From contig NTJZ01000013.1 in the NCBI GenBank assembly GCA_002457215.1, positions 1 through 64,000 on the forward strand: DNA of 64,000 nucleotides, given 5' to 3'. Under the pieces are notes generated by a model that searched no databases, was not told the DNA's origin, and saw nothing but the letters and a program-made list of their open reading frames with translations. Positions 1 to 7,637 of this stretch are shown one piece after another (position 1 is the stretch's first letter; each line of letters opens with the position of its first letter). The translations under genes were made by a program, and so were the position numbers. This DNA is from OM182 bacterium MED-G28. GTDB lineage: Bacteria; Pseudomonadota; Gammaproteobacteria; Pseudomonadales; Pseudohongiellaceae.

Positions 1-1193
1 AAGGTATTGATTATGAAACTGCAGAAAGCGCACCCGGCCGCGGTAATATTTGGGCAAAAATTGAAGGTGGCGATGAGCCCGGCTTAATTCTTCTCCAACA
101 CACAGACGTGGTTCCTGCGGAAGAAGAATTCTGGACGATCGATCCTCTGTCTGGCGACATTCGTGACGGCTACATTCTTGGCCGCGGAACACGGGACATG
201 AAAGGTCTAGGCGTAATTCAACTCGCCACTTTTTTGAGCTTGCATCGCTCCGGGGTCGAGCTAAATCGAGACGTAATATTTCTCGCCACTGCTGATGAAG
301 AAGCCGGCGGCTATTTTGGTGTGGGTTGGCTGATAGATAACCGACCCGAAATTTTTGAAGGTGCAGGTATTTTATTAAATGAAGGTGGTGGCGGCAGCCG
401 CAGTGAAAATGGCGATATCGTTTTTGGTGTTGAAGTCACACAAAAAGTGCCTGTTTGGCTGCGCTTAAATGCCATCGACACACCAGGCCATGGATCATCC
501 CCGCGCATAACAAGCTCCGTTACGCGTATCATTCAGGCATTAAACATCCTCCTAGAGAACCCCTTCCCTCCCAGAATAATTGGGCCGGTATCAGACTATT
601 TTTCCGAGTTATCCGTAGACATGGACGCAAATTGGGGGCCCTCTTACGCTGATATTAGTAACGCCATTACCGATCCCGCTTTTGTGGCAAGATTGCACGC
701 CGCAAGGCCCGGCCACAATTCTCTAATTCGTGACACATGCTCAATGACTCGTATGAGCGGTTCAACAAAGATTAATGTTATTCCGCCAGAGGCTTGGGCC
801 GAACTAGATTGTCGTATACTGCCAGACAAACCTTCAGAACAATTTATTACCGAACTTGAAGACCTAATTGGTAGTACCGGTGTAACTATCGAAACTATAA
901 TGGCCTTTACACCAGCGATATCGGAAACCAACACCAGATTATTCGCAGCGATCGAATCAGTAACACAAGAATTGCACCCAGGGTCAAGAGTGCTGCCTTC
1001 TGTCAGTACTGGTTTTACCGATAGTCACTTCACCCGAGATTTTGGAATTGTCAGTTATGGCTTCAATCCATTAATTACAGATTCCGGCGAGCATACCGGC
1101 GTGCATGGTAATGACGAGCAAGTGGGTGAGGCCGCTTTCCGCCGGGCGGTAAACGACTTTTATGCAGTCGTCAGAAACGTAGTAATTGACTAG
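1..1193 (+). CDS. M20 family metallopeptidase (left end missing)
   Basis: Zinc-dependent amidohydrolase of the M20/ArgE/carboxypeptidase G2 family, expected to hydrolyse peptide or N-acyl amino acid bonds. The reading frame is open from base 3, so the N-terminus lies outside the window; the GTG at 108 is only an internal Val codon. Visible family motifs are HTDVVP (first metal His and catalytic-region Asp), GRGTRDMKG (bridging Asp) and ADEEAGG (catalytic Glu and metal Glu), followed by the dimerisation domain and a C-terminal HTGVHGNDE metal-binding motif. About 396 residues are visible, against roughly 450-500 usual for the family. The exact substrate is not predictable. The gene is followed by tRNA-Met on the same strand. 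Confidence 0.9.
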   Translation, partial: GIDYETAESAPGRGNIWAKIEGGDEPGLILLQHTDVVPAEEEFWTIDPLSGDIRDGYILGRGTRDMKGLGVIQLATFLSLHRSGVELNRDVIFLATADEEAGGYFGVGWLIDNRPEIFEGAGILLNEGGGGSRSENGDIVFGVEVTQKVPVWLRLNAIDTPGHGSSPRITSSVTRIIQALNILLENPFPPRIIGPVSDYFSELSVDMDANWGPSYADISNAITDPAFVARLHAARPGHNSLIRDTCSMTRMSGSTKINVIPPEAWAELDCRILPDKPSEQFITELEDLIGSTGVTIETIMAFTPAISETNTRLFAAIESVTQELHPGSRVLPSVSTGFTDSHFTRDFGIVSYGFNPLITDSGEHTGVHGNDEQVGEAAFRRAVNDFYAVVRNVVID

Positions 1194-1201
1194 CAACATC
1201 C

Positions 1202-1230
1202 TTGACTTTTTGCCGCTAAATCGACAAAAT
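1202..1230 (+). promoter_or_regulatory. Putative promoter of tRNA-Met
   Basis: TTGACT (1202-1207) matches the -35 consensus at 5 of 6 bases. It is followed after 17 bases by CAAAAT (1225-1230, 4 of 6). A GC-rich stretch just downstream resembles the discriminator of stable-RNA promoters. The mature tRNA would start about 57 bases after the inferred start site. This is inferred from consensus only. Confidence 0.35.
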
Positions 1231-1293
1231 TCGCGGCCTTTCAAGACCTAGAAAATCAATTTGTCCTGAGGGTTTACCCGAACAAAGAACAAT

Positions 1294-1370
1294 GGCTATG
1301 TAGCTCAGCTGGTTAGAGCACAGCATTCATAATGCTGGGGTCGGTGGTTCAAGTCCACCCATAGCTACCA
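1294..1370 (+). tRNA. tRNA-Met (anticodon CAT), elongator type
   Basis: A 77-base cloverleaf with encoded CCA. The acceptor 5' strand GGCTATG pairs with CATAGCT, leaving one G-U at the first pair. The D arm is TAGCTCAGCTGGTTAGAGCA. The anticodon stem is CAGCA/TGCTG with loop TTCATAA and anticodon CAT at 1328-1330. The T arm contains GGTTCAAGTCC. It resembles E. coli elongator tRNA-Met closely and lacks the mismatched first pair of initiator tRNA. A CAT-anticodon tRNA-Ile2 is the other formal possibility. Confidence 0.95.
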
Positions 1371-1412
1371 AACATGACTCCAGCAAACTCTGTAGACACT
1401 TAAAAAGTTCCC

Positions 1413-1438
1413 AAAGCCCTATAATTTAGGGCTTTTAA
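1413..1438 (+). terminator. Rho-independent terminator after tRNA-Met
   Basis: A nine-base stem AAAGCCCTA (1413-1421) pairs with TAGGGCTTT (1427-1435) around loop TAATT and ends in a T run. The A-rich left flank gives a T run on the other strand too, so it may also end the convergent acylase gene. Confidence 0.8.
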
Positions 1439-1458
1439 ATTGTCTGCATCGATCTAAA

Positions 1459-3759
1459 TTAAAACTGGAGATTCTCTTCTCTTACCAATTGCTCCTGAAT
1501 TTGATCGTCAGTAAAGGGCAGATCAATCCAGTTACTTTGAGAGTAAACTTTCGTGAGATCAGAGTAATAGGATGAGTCAGGTTCCGGCGACTGAGAATAA
1601 GTTAGAATCGCATCAGCATCCGGCGTACCATTCTCATTCCAGGTAACAGTCTGGATATAGCTATTTCCGTGGATAATCGGATTGTATCCGCCATTCTCTG
1701 CATTGAAGCGGGCCGTAATGACACTGAATAGGCCCTGCCCTCCAGCCCCGCCCGGAATACCAATCTTTTCACCATTGCGTATAGCAAACTGTACATCACC
1801 CCACGGTGCATCCAGTGGTATGCCAGCTTCCTGCAAAGAAGTGATACCTGACTCTAGTGCAGAAATGACTAATTTTTGTGTTTCCTCATTCTCTATAGTA
1901 AGTCCGGATGGTGTATTCACAGGATCATCTAGATCAAAAGGAATAGCGAAGTGTTCTGATAATCCCCTAGCGTTCTCCCAGAACCGATTAAAGATATGGG
2001 CGCCAACACTATCAATGTCTTGTCTACGATCCCAGTTAGCCAAGATCGTGCACGCCTCTTCAAGTTTTGTCTGTCCTTCACAAACCTCTAGAATTTCATC
2101 TAATAGCAATTCTGCTCCATAGTGTCGGTGATTAAACAAAAGCGCCTTCACTTTGTCCTGGGTAAATTTCTCTCCGCTGTCGATAACTTCCTCTACCATG
2201 ACCAATCCAGCACGAGTCCGCAATGAGCGCGTGGTCTGCTCGTTGCCGATGATGGGTGAAAACCCTTCCAATCGGGTATTGGGGTTTGACAACCAATATG
2301 AGTCATTGCTGTTGCTGACATAAGTGTCGGTAATCAGACTTGGCTGTTCTGCAGGTGGCATCAATCCTGGGTAGGCTGCACCGGGGTCTACTTGCCAATC
2401 ACAGCTTGGATCCGAGCCATTAAGTGTGATAATTCGAGGATTGCCTGTATCAATCGCACAACGGGCCAATAGCTCGGCAGAGACATTGGGAATCGCTGAC
2501 ATGTCGGCATACAGCGCACCACCGTCTCTGTCGGCAGCAATAGTATTTACGAATGCTGCGCCTTGATGCGTCGCGAGTGCGGTCCGTAATTCTTCGACAT
2601 TGCGGGCCTGACTTATGTCCCGGTACTGATCCCCGGAGCGATAGTTCTCATAATTCACATCACGCATGACGTAGACATGCTTATCTGTCCATGGCATTCC
2701 CTGCCCGGTTACTACTGGGCCAAGATGAGTCATATGTACGCTTCTGGTTGCTACGCCATCGGGCGTTTCGACTTCCACTCCAATGACTTCAATGTTATGA
2801 ACATCATCTCCCAGGCGATATGCCATTGGATTGTCTGGAACCAAGTCCAGTTGAAACATGGTAAAACGCAAGGCAGTTGAAACAGTATGGGACCAAGCAA
2901 CATGCTCTGTGAAACCAATGGCTATCCGAGAAGTAGTAATGAGAGCGACTCCCATAACATCCAGCTCACCTGGGTAGGTTAGATGGGCCATATGAAATCT
3001 AGATGGACCGTGCCAGGGATAATGTGGATTGCCCATCAATACTCCACGACCACTCTCAGTCAGAGCGCCACCGAAACCCAACGCATTACTGCCGATCATG
3101 TTGCGATCAACTTCCAGGTCCAGCGGTTGTAACTGTGCCAGCTCCAACCCAGGCCCAGAAGTAGCTATCTCATTAGTCACTCTTCCCAAACCGTAACGAA
3201 TACCAACACCGATATTAATACGAGCCAGGTCACTCTCATTAATTTGGGTTAGCCAAGGCGCATTGTTACAGGATGCTGGCATCCTGCCGCGATGACGCTC
3301 AATATAATCGTTATATCCTCGCACATAGCCCAAATCCATCGCTTTCGAATCAGCAGAGCCATAGGCCAGATACTCCTCTAATTTATTCTGATTCAGCAGC
3401 GCACGATGAAAAGCATCCTGATTGATATTGGCATCTGTAGCACCAAAATATTTAGCCTGTTCTCCACGTACAGTGACAAACTCTCTGGCGAGGACACAGA
3501 TCGTATTCGACGCAGAGGCATGAGCAAAACCATAACCAAGCCCTTCCCAACTGTTCGCTTTTATATGAGGAATACCGTAGTCAGTCCAACGTATCTGCAC
3601 TTCTTTAGCCGGGGCCAAATCGGTGACAATATCTGAAATAGACGATTCGGTTGCAGCACTCATCTGTTCTGTGCTGGGCTCTGAGCAGGCACTAATTCCT
3701 GTCACAAAAGACAAAGCCATAGGCCCAATGAGTTTTTGTCTAAGAAAACTGATCTGCAT
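1459..3759 (-). CDS. Penicillin acylase family N-acyl amidohydrolase (PvdQ/aculeacin acylase-like lipoprotein)
   Basis: Ntn-hydrolase precursor expected to self-cleave into alpha and beta chains and hydrolyse an amide-linked acyl chain, such as an acyl-homoserine lactone or lipopeptide. The predicted beta-chain nucleophile is Ser224 in the motif GSNALGFGG. The following region (GNPHYPWHGPSRFHMAHLT, LDVMGVAL, then AWSHTVST) matches the PvdQ/QuiP/aculeacin acylase branch rather than classical penicillin G acylase. The N-terminus is a lipoprotein signal with lipobox ISAC (Cys25), so the enzyme is probably membrane anchored facing the periplasm. At 766 residues it has full family length. The ATG is preceded by TTGGAGAAAC. 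No luxI or luxR homologue is visible nearby, so a quorum-quenching role is only inference. Confidence 0.9.
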   Translation of the reverse strand: MQISFLRQKLIGPMALSFVTGISACSEPSTEQMSAATESSISDIVTDLAPAKEVQIRWTDYGIPHIKANSWEGLGYGFAHASASNTICVLAREFVTVRGEQAKYFGATDANINQDAFHRALLNQNKLEEYLAYGSADSKAMDLGYVRGYNDYIERHRGRMPASCNNAPWLTQINESDLARINIGVGIRYGLGRVTNEIATSGPGLELAQLQPLDLEVDRNMIGSNALGFGGALTESGRGVLMGNPHYPWHGPSRFHMAHLTYPGELDVMGVALITTSRIAIGFTEHVAWSHTVSTALRFTMFQLDLVPDNPMAYRLGDDVHNIEVIGVEVETPDGVATRSVHMTHLGPVVTGQGMPWTDKHVYVMRDVNYENYRSGDQYRDISQARNVEELRTALATHQGAAFVNTIAADRDGGALYADMSAIPNVSAELLARCAIDTGNPRIITLNGSDPSCDWQVDPGAAYPGLMPPAEQPSLITDTYVSNSNDSYWLSNPNTRLEGFSPIIGNEQTTRSLRTRAGLVMVEEVIDSGEKFTQDKVKALLFNHRHYGAELLLDEILEVCEGQTKLEEACTILANWDRRQDIDSVGAHIFNRFWENARGLSEHFAIPFDLDDPVNTPSGLTIENEETQKLVISALESGITSLQEAGIPLDAPWGDVQFAIRNGEKIGIPGGAGGQGLFSVITARFNAENGGYNPIIHGNSYIQTVTWNENGTPDADAILTYSQSPEPDSSYYSDLTKVYSQSNWIDLPFTDDQIQEQLVREENLQF

Positions 3760-3984
3760 CTGAGTTTCTCCAAATCCTAAACTGATAGATATACCTGATT
3801 AGAACTTGTACCAGTCCAGCGTTCGCATTGCCAGAGAAATTGCGACTCTTTCCGGACAATGGAGGGCCGGCGAAGGTCGCATGCGGATGCAAATAATGTA
3901 CCTGACTAGAACCCTGTCGCTCGACGATAGCCACGTAACAGGTTAATCTGAGAATCTACACTCGTTGGTGTGATAGGGCCTAAA

Positions 3985-4563
3985 ATGGGATTATTTGAAT
4001 ACGTCGCGGTTCTCACTTCAATAATTATAGGCCTTGGCATGGCCCAGCTTTTGCAGGGTTTAATAAGGCTAATTCAACACCCAGAGCAAGCTAAGCCCTA
4101 TTGGGTTCATTTACTCTGGGTATTTTATATGTTCCTATTTGCCGTGTTCTGGTGGTGGTGGGAGTTTAACCTTAATGCCATCGAAGAATGGACTTTTGGC
4201 ATCTATTTGTTCCTCATTGTCTATGCGGTTTTCGTATTCTTACTATGTTCGATACTTTTTCCAACAAACTTTTCTGGATACGATGGGTTCAAGGGTTATT
4301 TTTTCGCAAAGCGCGCTTGGTTTTTTGGATTGTTTTGTTTCGCCGAATTAATCGGCTTAGGTGATTCTTTAATCAAGGGGTTAGATTATTTTTATAGTTT
4401 GGGACTACGTTATTTTATAGCAACCATGTTGCATGTTGTTTTCGCTGCAGTAGCAATTTTCACTCAAAACGAGAAATTTCATGGTGCAATTGCTGTGGCC
4501 GCCATTACGTATCTCGTCGTCAGTGGTTTCCTAGATTACGAAACAGTTGGTCAAAATAATTAG
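3985..4563 (+). CDS. Hypothetical integral membrane protein
   Basis: Not recognised. The 192 residues are mostly hydrophobic, with about six likely transmembrane segments, starting with MGLFEYVAVLTSIIIGLG and including a Trp-rich segment FAVFWWWWEF near residue 55. The family motif at the N-terminus (LFEYVAVLTSIIIGLG) is seen in uncharacterised bacterial membrane proteins of similar size, from memory. I chose the ATG at 3985, preceded by AGGG at a good distance, over an upstream GTG at 3970. It lies just before the amidohydrolase remnant at 4577 and has no informative partner. Confidence 0.7.
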   Translation: MGLFEYVAVLTSIIIGLGMAQLLQGLIRLIQHPEQAKPYWVHLLWVFYMFLFAVFWWWWEFNLNAIEEWTFGIYLFLIVYAVFVFLLCSILFPTNFSGYDGFKGYFFAKRAWFFGLFCFAELIGLGDSLIKGLDYFYSLGLRYFIATMLHVVFAAVAIFTQNEKFHGAIAVAAITYLVVSGFLDYETVGQNN

Positions 4564-4576
4564 GGAAAGGTTTATC

Positions 4577-4747
4577 ATGGCTGCAAGGAGTGGTTTCGAA
4601 GACCATGACCGTGGGTCTATTAAAGTCGGCAAGTTTGGCGACCTCATGGTGCTTTCTGAGTGTCACGGCAAAATGCGGGGTGCCGAACTTTTCGACCTAA
4701 GAGCGGAAGCAACAATTTTAGGTGGTGAAATCGTATTTGAGCGCTGA
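4577..4747 (+). pseudogene. Remnant C-terminus of a YtcJ-type amidohydrolase
   Basis: A 56-codon frame from ATG 4577, preceded by GGGAAAGG. Its product matches only the last part of amidohydrolase-3 (YtcJ-like) enzymes: RSGFEDHDRGSIKVGKFGDL then a final TILGGEIVFE. This tail normally closes a protein of about 550 residues. The complete homologue at 45735 ends in the same arrangement (ASFEENLKGSITAGKLADF and TVVGG). No catalytic part is present upstream, where a membrane protein gene sits instead. I infer a decayed gene or a recombination scar; a translated micro-protein is possible given the upstream purine-rich site. Confidence 0.6.
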
Positions 4748-4836
4748 GCGGGTCAAGAGTTTGCAAATCGCATAAATCTTAAATTGAGGTGCCCCAAATC
4801 AGACGATAGAGGCTGAGTGCCCAGCAACACAAAAGC

Positions 4837-5229
4837 CTAATTACTATTTGTAAAAAGACTATTACCAATCTTCTGAACAGTGGTCGTCAAGCCCGTATTA
4901 CTATTGATAAAAGTAATATCTCCTATCTTGTTGATAGTACCTGTCGTTCCGCTACTACTATTCACAAAGCCCGTATTTCCGATTTTATTAATGGTACTTG
5001 TTATTCCACTACTATTTATAAGCGTTGTGTTTCCAATCTTTTGCGCTATAGCTACTGTGCCGTCACTCTTATTAATAAAGGTTGTACCTCCAATAGTCTG
5101 CGCGGTTGACCCATCACTGCCAAAAGTAATATTGCCAATTGTTGTATACGTTGTTTGAGCAGAAGCAAAAGCACTTAACGTGAGCATAGTAGTGACAATT
5201 AAAACGTTGCGAAGAATAATATTTAACAT
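4837..5229 (-). CDS. Small secreted IGNTTFINSS-repeat protein
   Basis: A 130-residue exported protein of unknown function. The signal peptide is MLNIILRNVLIVTTMLTLSA, with probable cleavage after FASA. The mature part is almost entirely five and a half tandem repeats of 18-19 residues with consensus IGNTTFINSSSGTTxTINK, rich in Gly, Thr, Ser, Asn and Ile and lacking Cys. Such short polar repeats suggest a stacked beta-solenoid or surface fibre; this is inference. The true start is ATG 5229, because GGAG sits 5-8 bases upstream; the longer frame would need a TTG at 5241 that overlaps that site. Confidence 0.75.
   Translation of the reverse strand: MLNIILRNVLIVTTMLTLSAFASAQTTYTTIGNITFGSDGSTAQTIGGTTFINKSDGTVAIAQKIGNTTLINSSGITSTINKIGNTGFVNSSSGTTGTINKIGDITFINSNTGLTTTVQKIGNSLFTNSN
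4840..5139 (-). repeat. Tandem 54-57 bp coding repeats
   Basis: Five and a half copies of an 18-19-codon unit encoding IGxTTFINSSxGTTxTxxK inside the small secreted protein. Copies differ by a few residues and by one codon in length (SSG against SSSG). The array therefore grew by duplication and then diverged under protein-level constraint. Confidence 0.7.
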
Positions 5230-5275
5230 TGTTATCTCCAATTAGCTTTACCGTAAATAGTTTGACACTAATATT

Positions 5276-5770
5276 TCATTTTCTTTCCGAATCAACAAGA
5301 ATTTCCTCTACGAAATTCACGAAATCTTTTTCTAAAACGGGTTTAGCCCATGGGCTGTTATCCCAACAAAGGCGTACCCCGGGATTCGAGTAAAATATAC
5401 TAATGAGGTTTCTTAACTCCTCAACATCAGAAGCCTTAGTTGTGGACGCGTATTGCCCCCAATGCAGCCAAAACCAGTAAAGCATAGCCCAATCAAAGCT
5501 TGCCGCTTCATCTGATGACATACTTAGCTCGGCGCCAATTTTTTCATAATAGTCTGACAAATTGAGACCCTTCGTTAAAGTTTCTACGAAGTTTCTATCC
5601 AAAGCGGTCGCCAACATAATGTCACGAACACCTTTAGACCTTTCAAGCCTATTAGTATCCGCTGCAGCATCCCTAGCATGGCGCACCTGTATAGCTAGAT
5701 ATGCAAGCGTAATGATAACAGCCAACGCACCAACAAAATCACCAATAGCACCAACAGCTTCCCAGTTCAT
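5276..5770 (-). CDS. Hypothetical membrane-anchored protein
   Basis: A 164-residue protein with one N-terminal transmembrane helix (GAIGDFVGALAVIITLAYLAI) and a helical cytoplasmic domain of about 130 residues rich in acidic and aromatic residues (for example FDWAMLYWFWLHWGQYA). Proteins starting with NWEAVGAIGDFVGALAVIITL are common among uncharacterised proteobacterial proteins, from memory, but no function is assigned. The ATG is preceded by GGGAGGATTAAT, a strong ribosome site. Neighbours are other small hypothetical genes on the same strand. Confidence 0.75.
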   Translation of the reverse strand: MNWEAVGAIGDFVGALAVIITLAYLAIQVRHARDAAADTNRLERSKGVRDIMLATALDRNFVETLTKGLNLSDYYEKIGAELSMSSDEAASFDWAMLYWFWLHWGQYASTTKASDVEELRNLISIFYSNPGVRLCWDNSPWAKPVLEKDFVNFVEEILVDSERK

Positions 5771-5969
5771 ATTAATCCTCCCAGTAGATACTTAGGTTAT
5801 AGGCCATTTTATAATATACACAAATTAACTAAACTCTCGTCCAGAATAATATGTTTGGGGGTTCGAAGGAATCTACTCAGGAAAATGCTTGGTCGTGCGG
5901 GTGGAGTTTATTTCTTGACCCAAATTTGAGCCAAGAAATATTTTGTTGCGGGTATTAACTTGAAAGTAC

Positions 5970-5988
5970 GTGGCGCTTGAGGCGCCAC
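5970..5988 (-). terminator. Stem-loop downstream of the 6011-6394 gene
   Basis: A perfect seven-base stem GTGGCGC/GCGCCAC with loop TTGAG lies just past the stop codon of the minus-strand gene at 6011. The trailing T run is weak (GTACTTTC), so it may be an mRNA 3' hairpin rather than an intrinsic terminator. Confidence 0.4.
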
Positions 5989-6010
5989 ATCTCGTCAAAC
6001 TTTAATCCAG

Positions 6011-6394
6011 CTAGGCTCGATAATTTGTTCCCTTGAACGTGAGTTCAGCGAGACTGATCTCGCCTTCTAAACGGATGTCTCCATCTAGGCTATCCCAGCC
6101 TTCCATAGATACTTTCCAAATATTTCCTCCCAATGCTTCCCAAGTGCCGTCAAAGTATCCCATGGCGCGGTTACCATCAGGAAGAAATGCTTCACCTTGC
6201 CAACTACAAGTGCCACTCTTCGCATTAGGATCATTCATATCTTGGTCTACTACCAGTGTTCCAAAACCAGCTCCATAGTGTTCTATATCTCCGTCAGTCT
6301 TCCAATTTGAAACTGCTCTTAAGCTTCTCTCTCCTGTGCGCTCGTATGAAGTATTCACGTGATGCAAGATCCAGTCAGCTATTTTTTCACTCAT
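6011..6394 (-). CDS. Hypothetical protein, predicted beta-rich
   Basis: Not recognised. The 127-residue product has no signal peptide or membrane segment. The N-terminal 40 residues look helical; the rest alternates hydrophobic and polar residues with many Gly and Trp (GTCSWQGEAFLPDGNRAMGYF, ALGGNIWKVSMEGWDSLDG). This is compatible with a small beta-barrel, which is inference. The ATG follows CTGGAGAAAAATT, a clear ribosome site, so it is likely a real gene. Confidence 0.65.
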   Translation of the reverse strand: MSEKIADWILHHVNTSYERTGERSLRAVSNWKTDGDIEHYGAGFGTLVVDQDMNDPNAKSGTCSWQGEAFLPDGNRAMGYFDGTWEALGGNIWKVSMEGWDSLDGDIRLEGEISLAELTFKGTNYRA

Positions 6395-6499
6395 AATTTT
6401 TCTCCAGTAAGTTAATTTTAAAAATAAGGTATCACTACTACAACATTGTCTGCTGTATTTTTCTTAAATTAGCTTTAAGTATCTGTTTAAAAACAGAAA

Positions 6500-7219
6500 T
6501 TACATCGCTTCGTATACCTGCTCACATGTATAAAGTTTGTCGGTTACCACCGAGGATCGACTGGAAGTGACAAGCGTGTAGGCTTCCTGCGCCCAGCTTT
6601 CAGAGTATAGAGCGTCAAAGGCTGCTCCCAGCCTTTCTAACGTAGGAGCCACAGCGATGGCGCGATAGGCCGGGACTGATCCCGCGACAATCGCTTGATT
6701 AATTTCGAGATCAAAGTCCTCAAAACCGTTAGCGTTATATGCAGCTTCCAAATTAGAAGCCGCATTCACATAGGCAGCTGGATTTTCGGTATTTAGTTCC
6801 ATGATTCTAACAGCCCACGTTTCATACAGCGGTCCGTTGTAAGGCAGGACTATCCTGAAAGTTTGGTCTCCAGTAAGGGTCCTTATTTGATCTAGTTCTT
6901 GCCGCAATCTTTGCGTGGCCCTATTAGTTAGATTTGATCCCCAGCTTGTGAAGGCTACAGAGATGGACGGGGAGTAATTAAACAACATCATTTCGCCAGG
7001 CTCTTCATTACCAGATAATGCTATACAAACCCCGGCTACAATCGTTCCCATATTCTCGAAGACTTCCGCACTTTGTTTTAATTGAGCAATATATTCATTC
7101 GGACTATCACTGATTAGTCCAGTAATTCCGACAGCCCCATTCAACGCATTGGGGCTTTCCGCGCTATAAGAATTTGTTAAAAAAAAGATAGTGATGATTA
7201 AAGCTAGAGTTTTCTTCAT
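6500..7219 (-). CDS. Hypothetical exported protein
   Basis: Not recognised. The 239-residue product begins with a standard signal peptide (MKKTLALIITIFFLTNSYSA, cleavage near residue 20). The mature part is mostly helical, with two widely spaced Cys (in VAGVCIALS and at the C-terminal TCEQVYEAM) that could form a disulfide in the periplasm. AAGGTG precedes the ATG. The next genes on this strand are also small hypotheticals, with no shared pathway visible. Confidence 0.7.
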   Translation of the reverse strand: MKKTLALIITIFFLTNSYSAESPNALNGAVGITGLISDSPNEYIAQLKQSAEVFENMGTIVAGVCIALSGNEEPGEMMLFNYSPSISVAFTSWGSNLTNRATQRLRQELDQIRTLTGDQTFRIVLPYNGPLYETWAVRIMELNTENPAAYVNAASNLEAAYNANGFEDFDLEINQAIVAGSVPAYRAIAVAPTLERLGAAFDALYSESWAQEAYTLVTSSRSSVVTDKLYTCEQVYEAM

Positions 7220-7290
7220 TCTAAATTCACCTTTATAGTTGTTTAGTTTGAACTAATGATAAAAAAATATGCGCTGATGTGATTTAGAAA

Positions 7291-7497
7291 CTATGCGGAA
7301 TTTATACATGAACTGGTTTCCACCAAACCCTCTCTCACATGGATACTTAAACTCTCTTCCAGAGCTAACAAGCATAGTGCTTGTGATACGCGATATTCTT
7401 GAATGAGATCATAACCAAAATTATTGTCTAGACAACTCACCAGATGACTTTTTAAATCAATGCAATTAAACGAATAGCAAACTAACAATCTGCTCAT
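7291..7497 (-). CDS. Possible small ORF, 68 residues, Cys-containing
   Basis: Included because the ATG is preceded by AGGAAACGAAA, a plausible ribosome site at normal distance, and no other gene occupies the stretch. The product carries five Cys and no clear signal peptide or domain. Codon use cannot be judged by eye, and the frame may be chance. Confidence 0.3.
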   Translation of the reverse strand: MSRLLVCYSFNCIDLKSHLVSCLDNNFGYDLIQEYRVSQALCLLALEESLSIHVREGLVETSSCINSA

Positions 7498-7575
7498 TTT
7501 CGTTTCCTAAAAATTCAATCAAAAATTTTCCTGATTTTTATTAGAACCGAGTTTTATATATCTGGATTGATACTC

Positions 7576-7604
7576 TTGAATATCAGCTATCTAAGTGATA
7601 TACC
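7576..7604 (+). promoter_or_regulatory. Putative promoter of the NHL gene at 7638
   Basis: TTGAAT (7576-7581) and TATACC (7599-7604) are separated by 17 bases, each matching 4 of 6 consensus positions. They lie about 35 bases upstream of the start codon in a divergent intergenic region. Confidence 0.35.
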
Positions 7605-7637
7605 GCTAGTTAACCACCTAATAACAAAGGTCAAATT

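Noticed and set aside
1294-1370. Initiator tRNA-fMet or tRNA-Ile2
   Set aside because: The acceptor stem is fully paired apart from one G-U, unlike the initiator; sequence similarity to E. coli elongator tRNA-Met is close. Ile2 cannot be fully excluded.
3740-3934. Minus-strand 64-codon ORF overlapping the acylase start
   Set aside because: Its 3' end overlaps the acylase start codon region, no convincing ribosome site was seen and no recognisable features; the acylase itself has a clear ATG with GGAG.
4880-5158. Plus-strand hydrophobic 92-codon ORF
   Set aside because: Opposite-strand shadow of the repeat protein gene; its periodicity simply mirrors those repeats.
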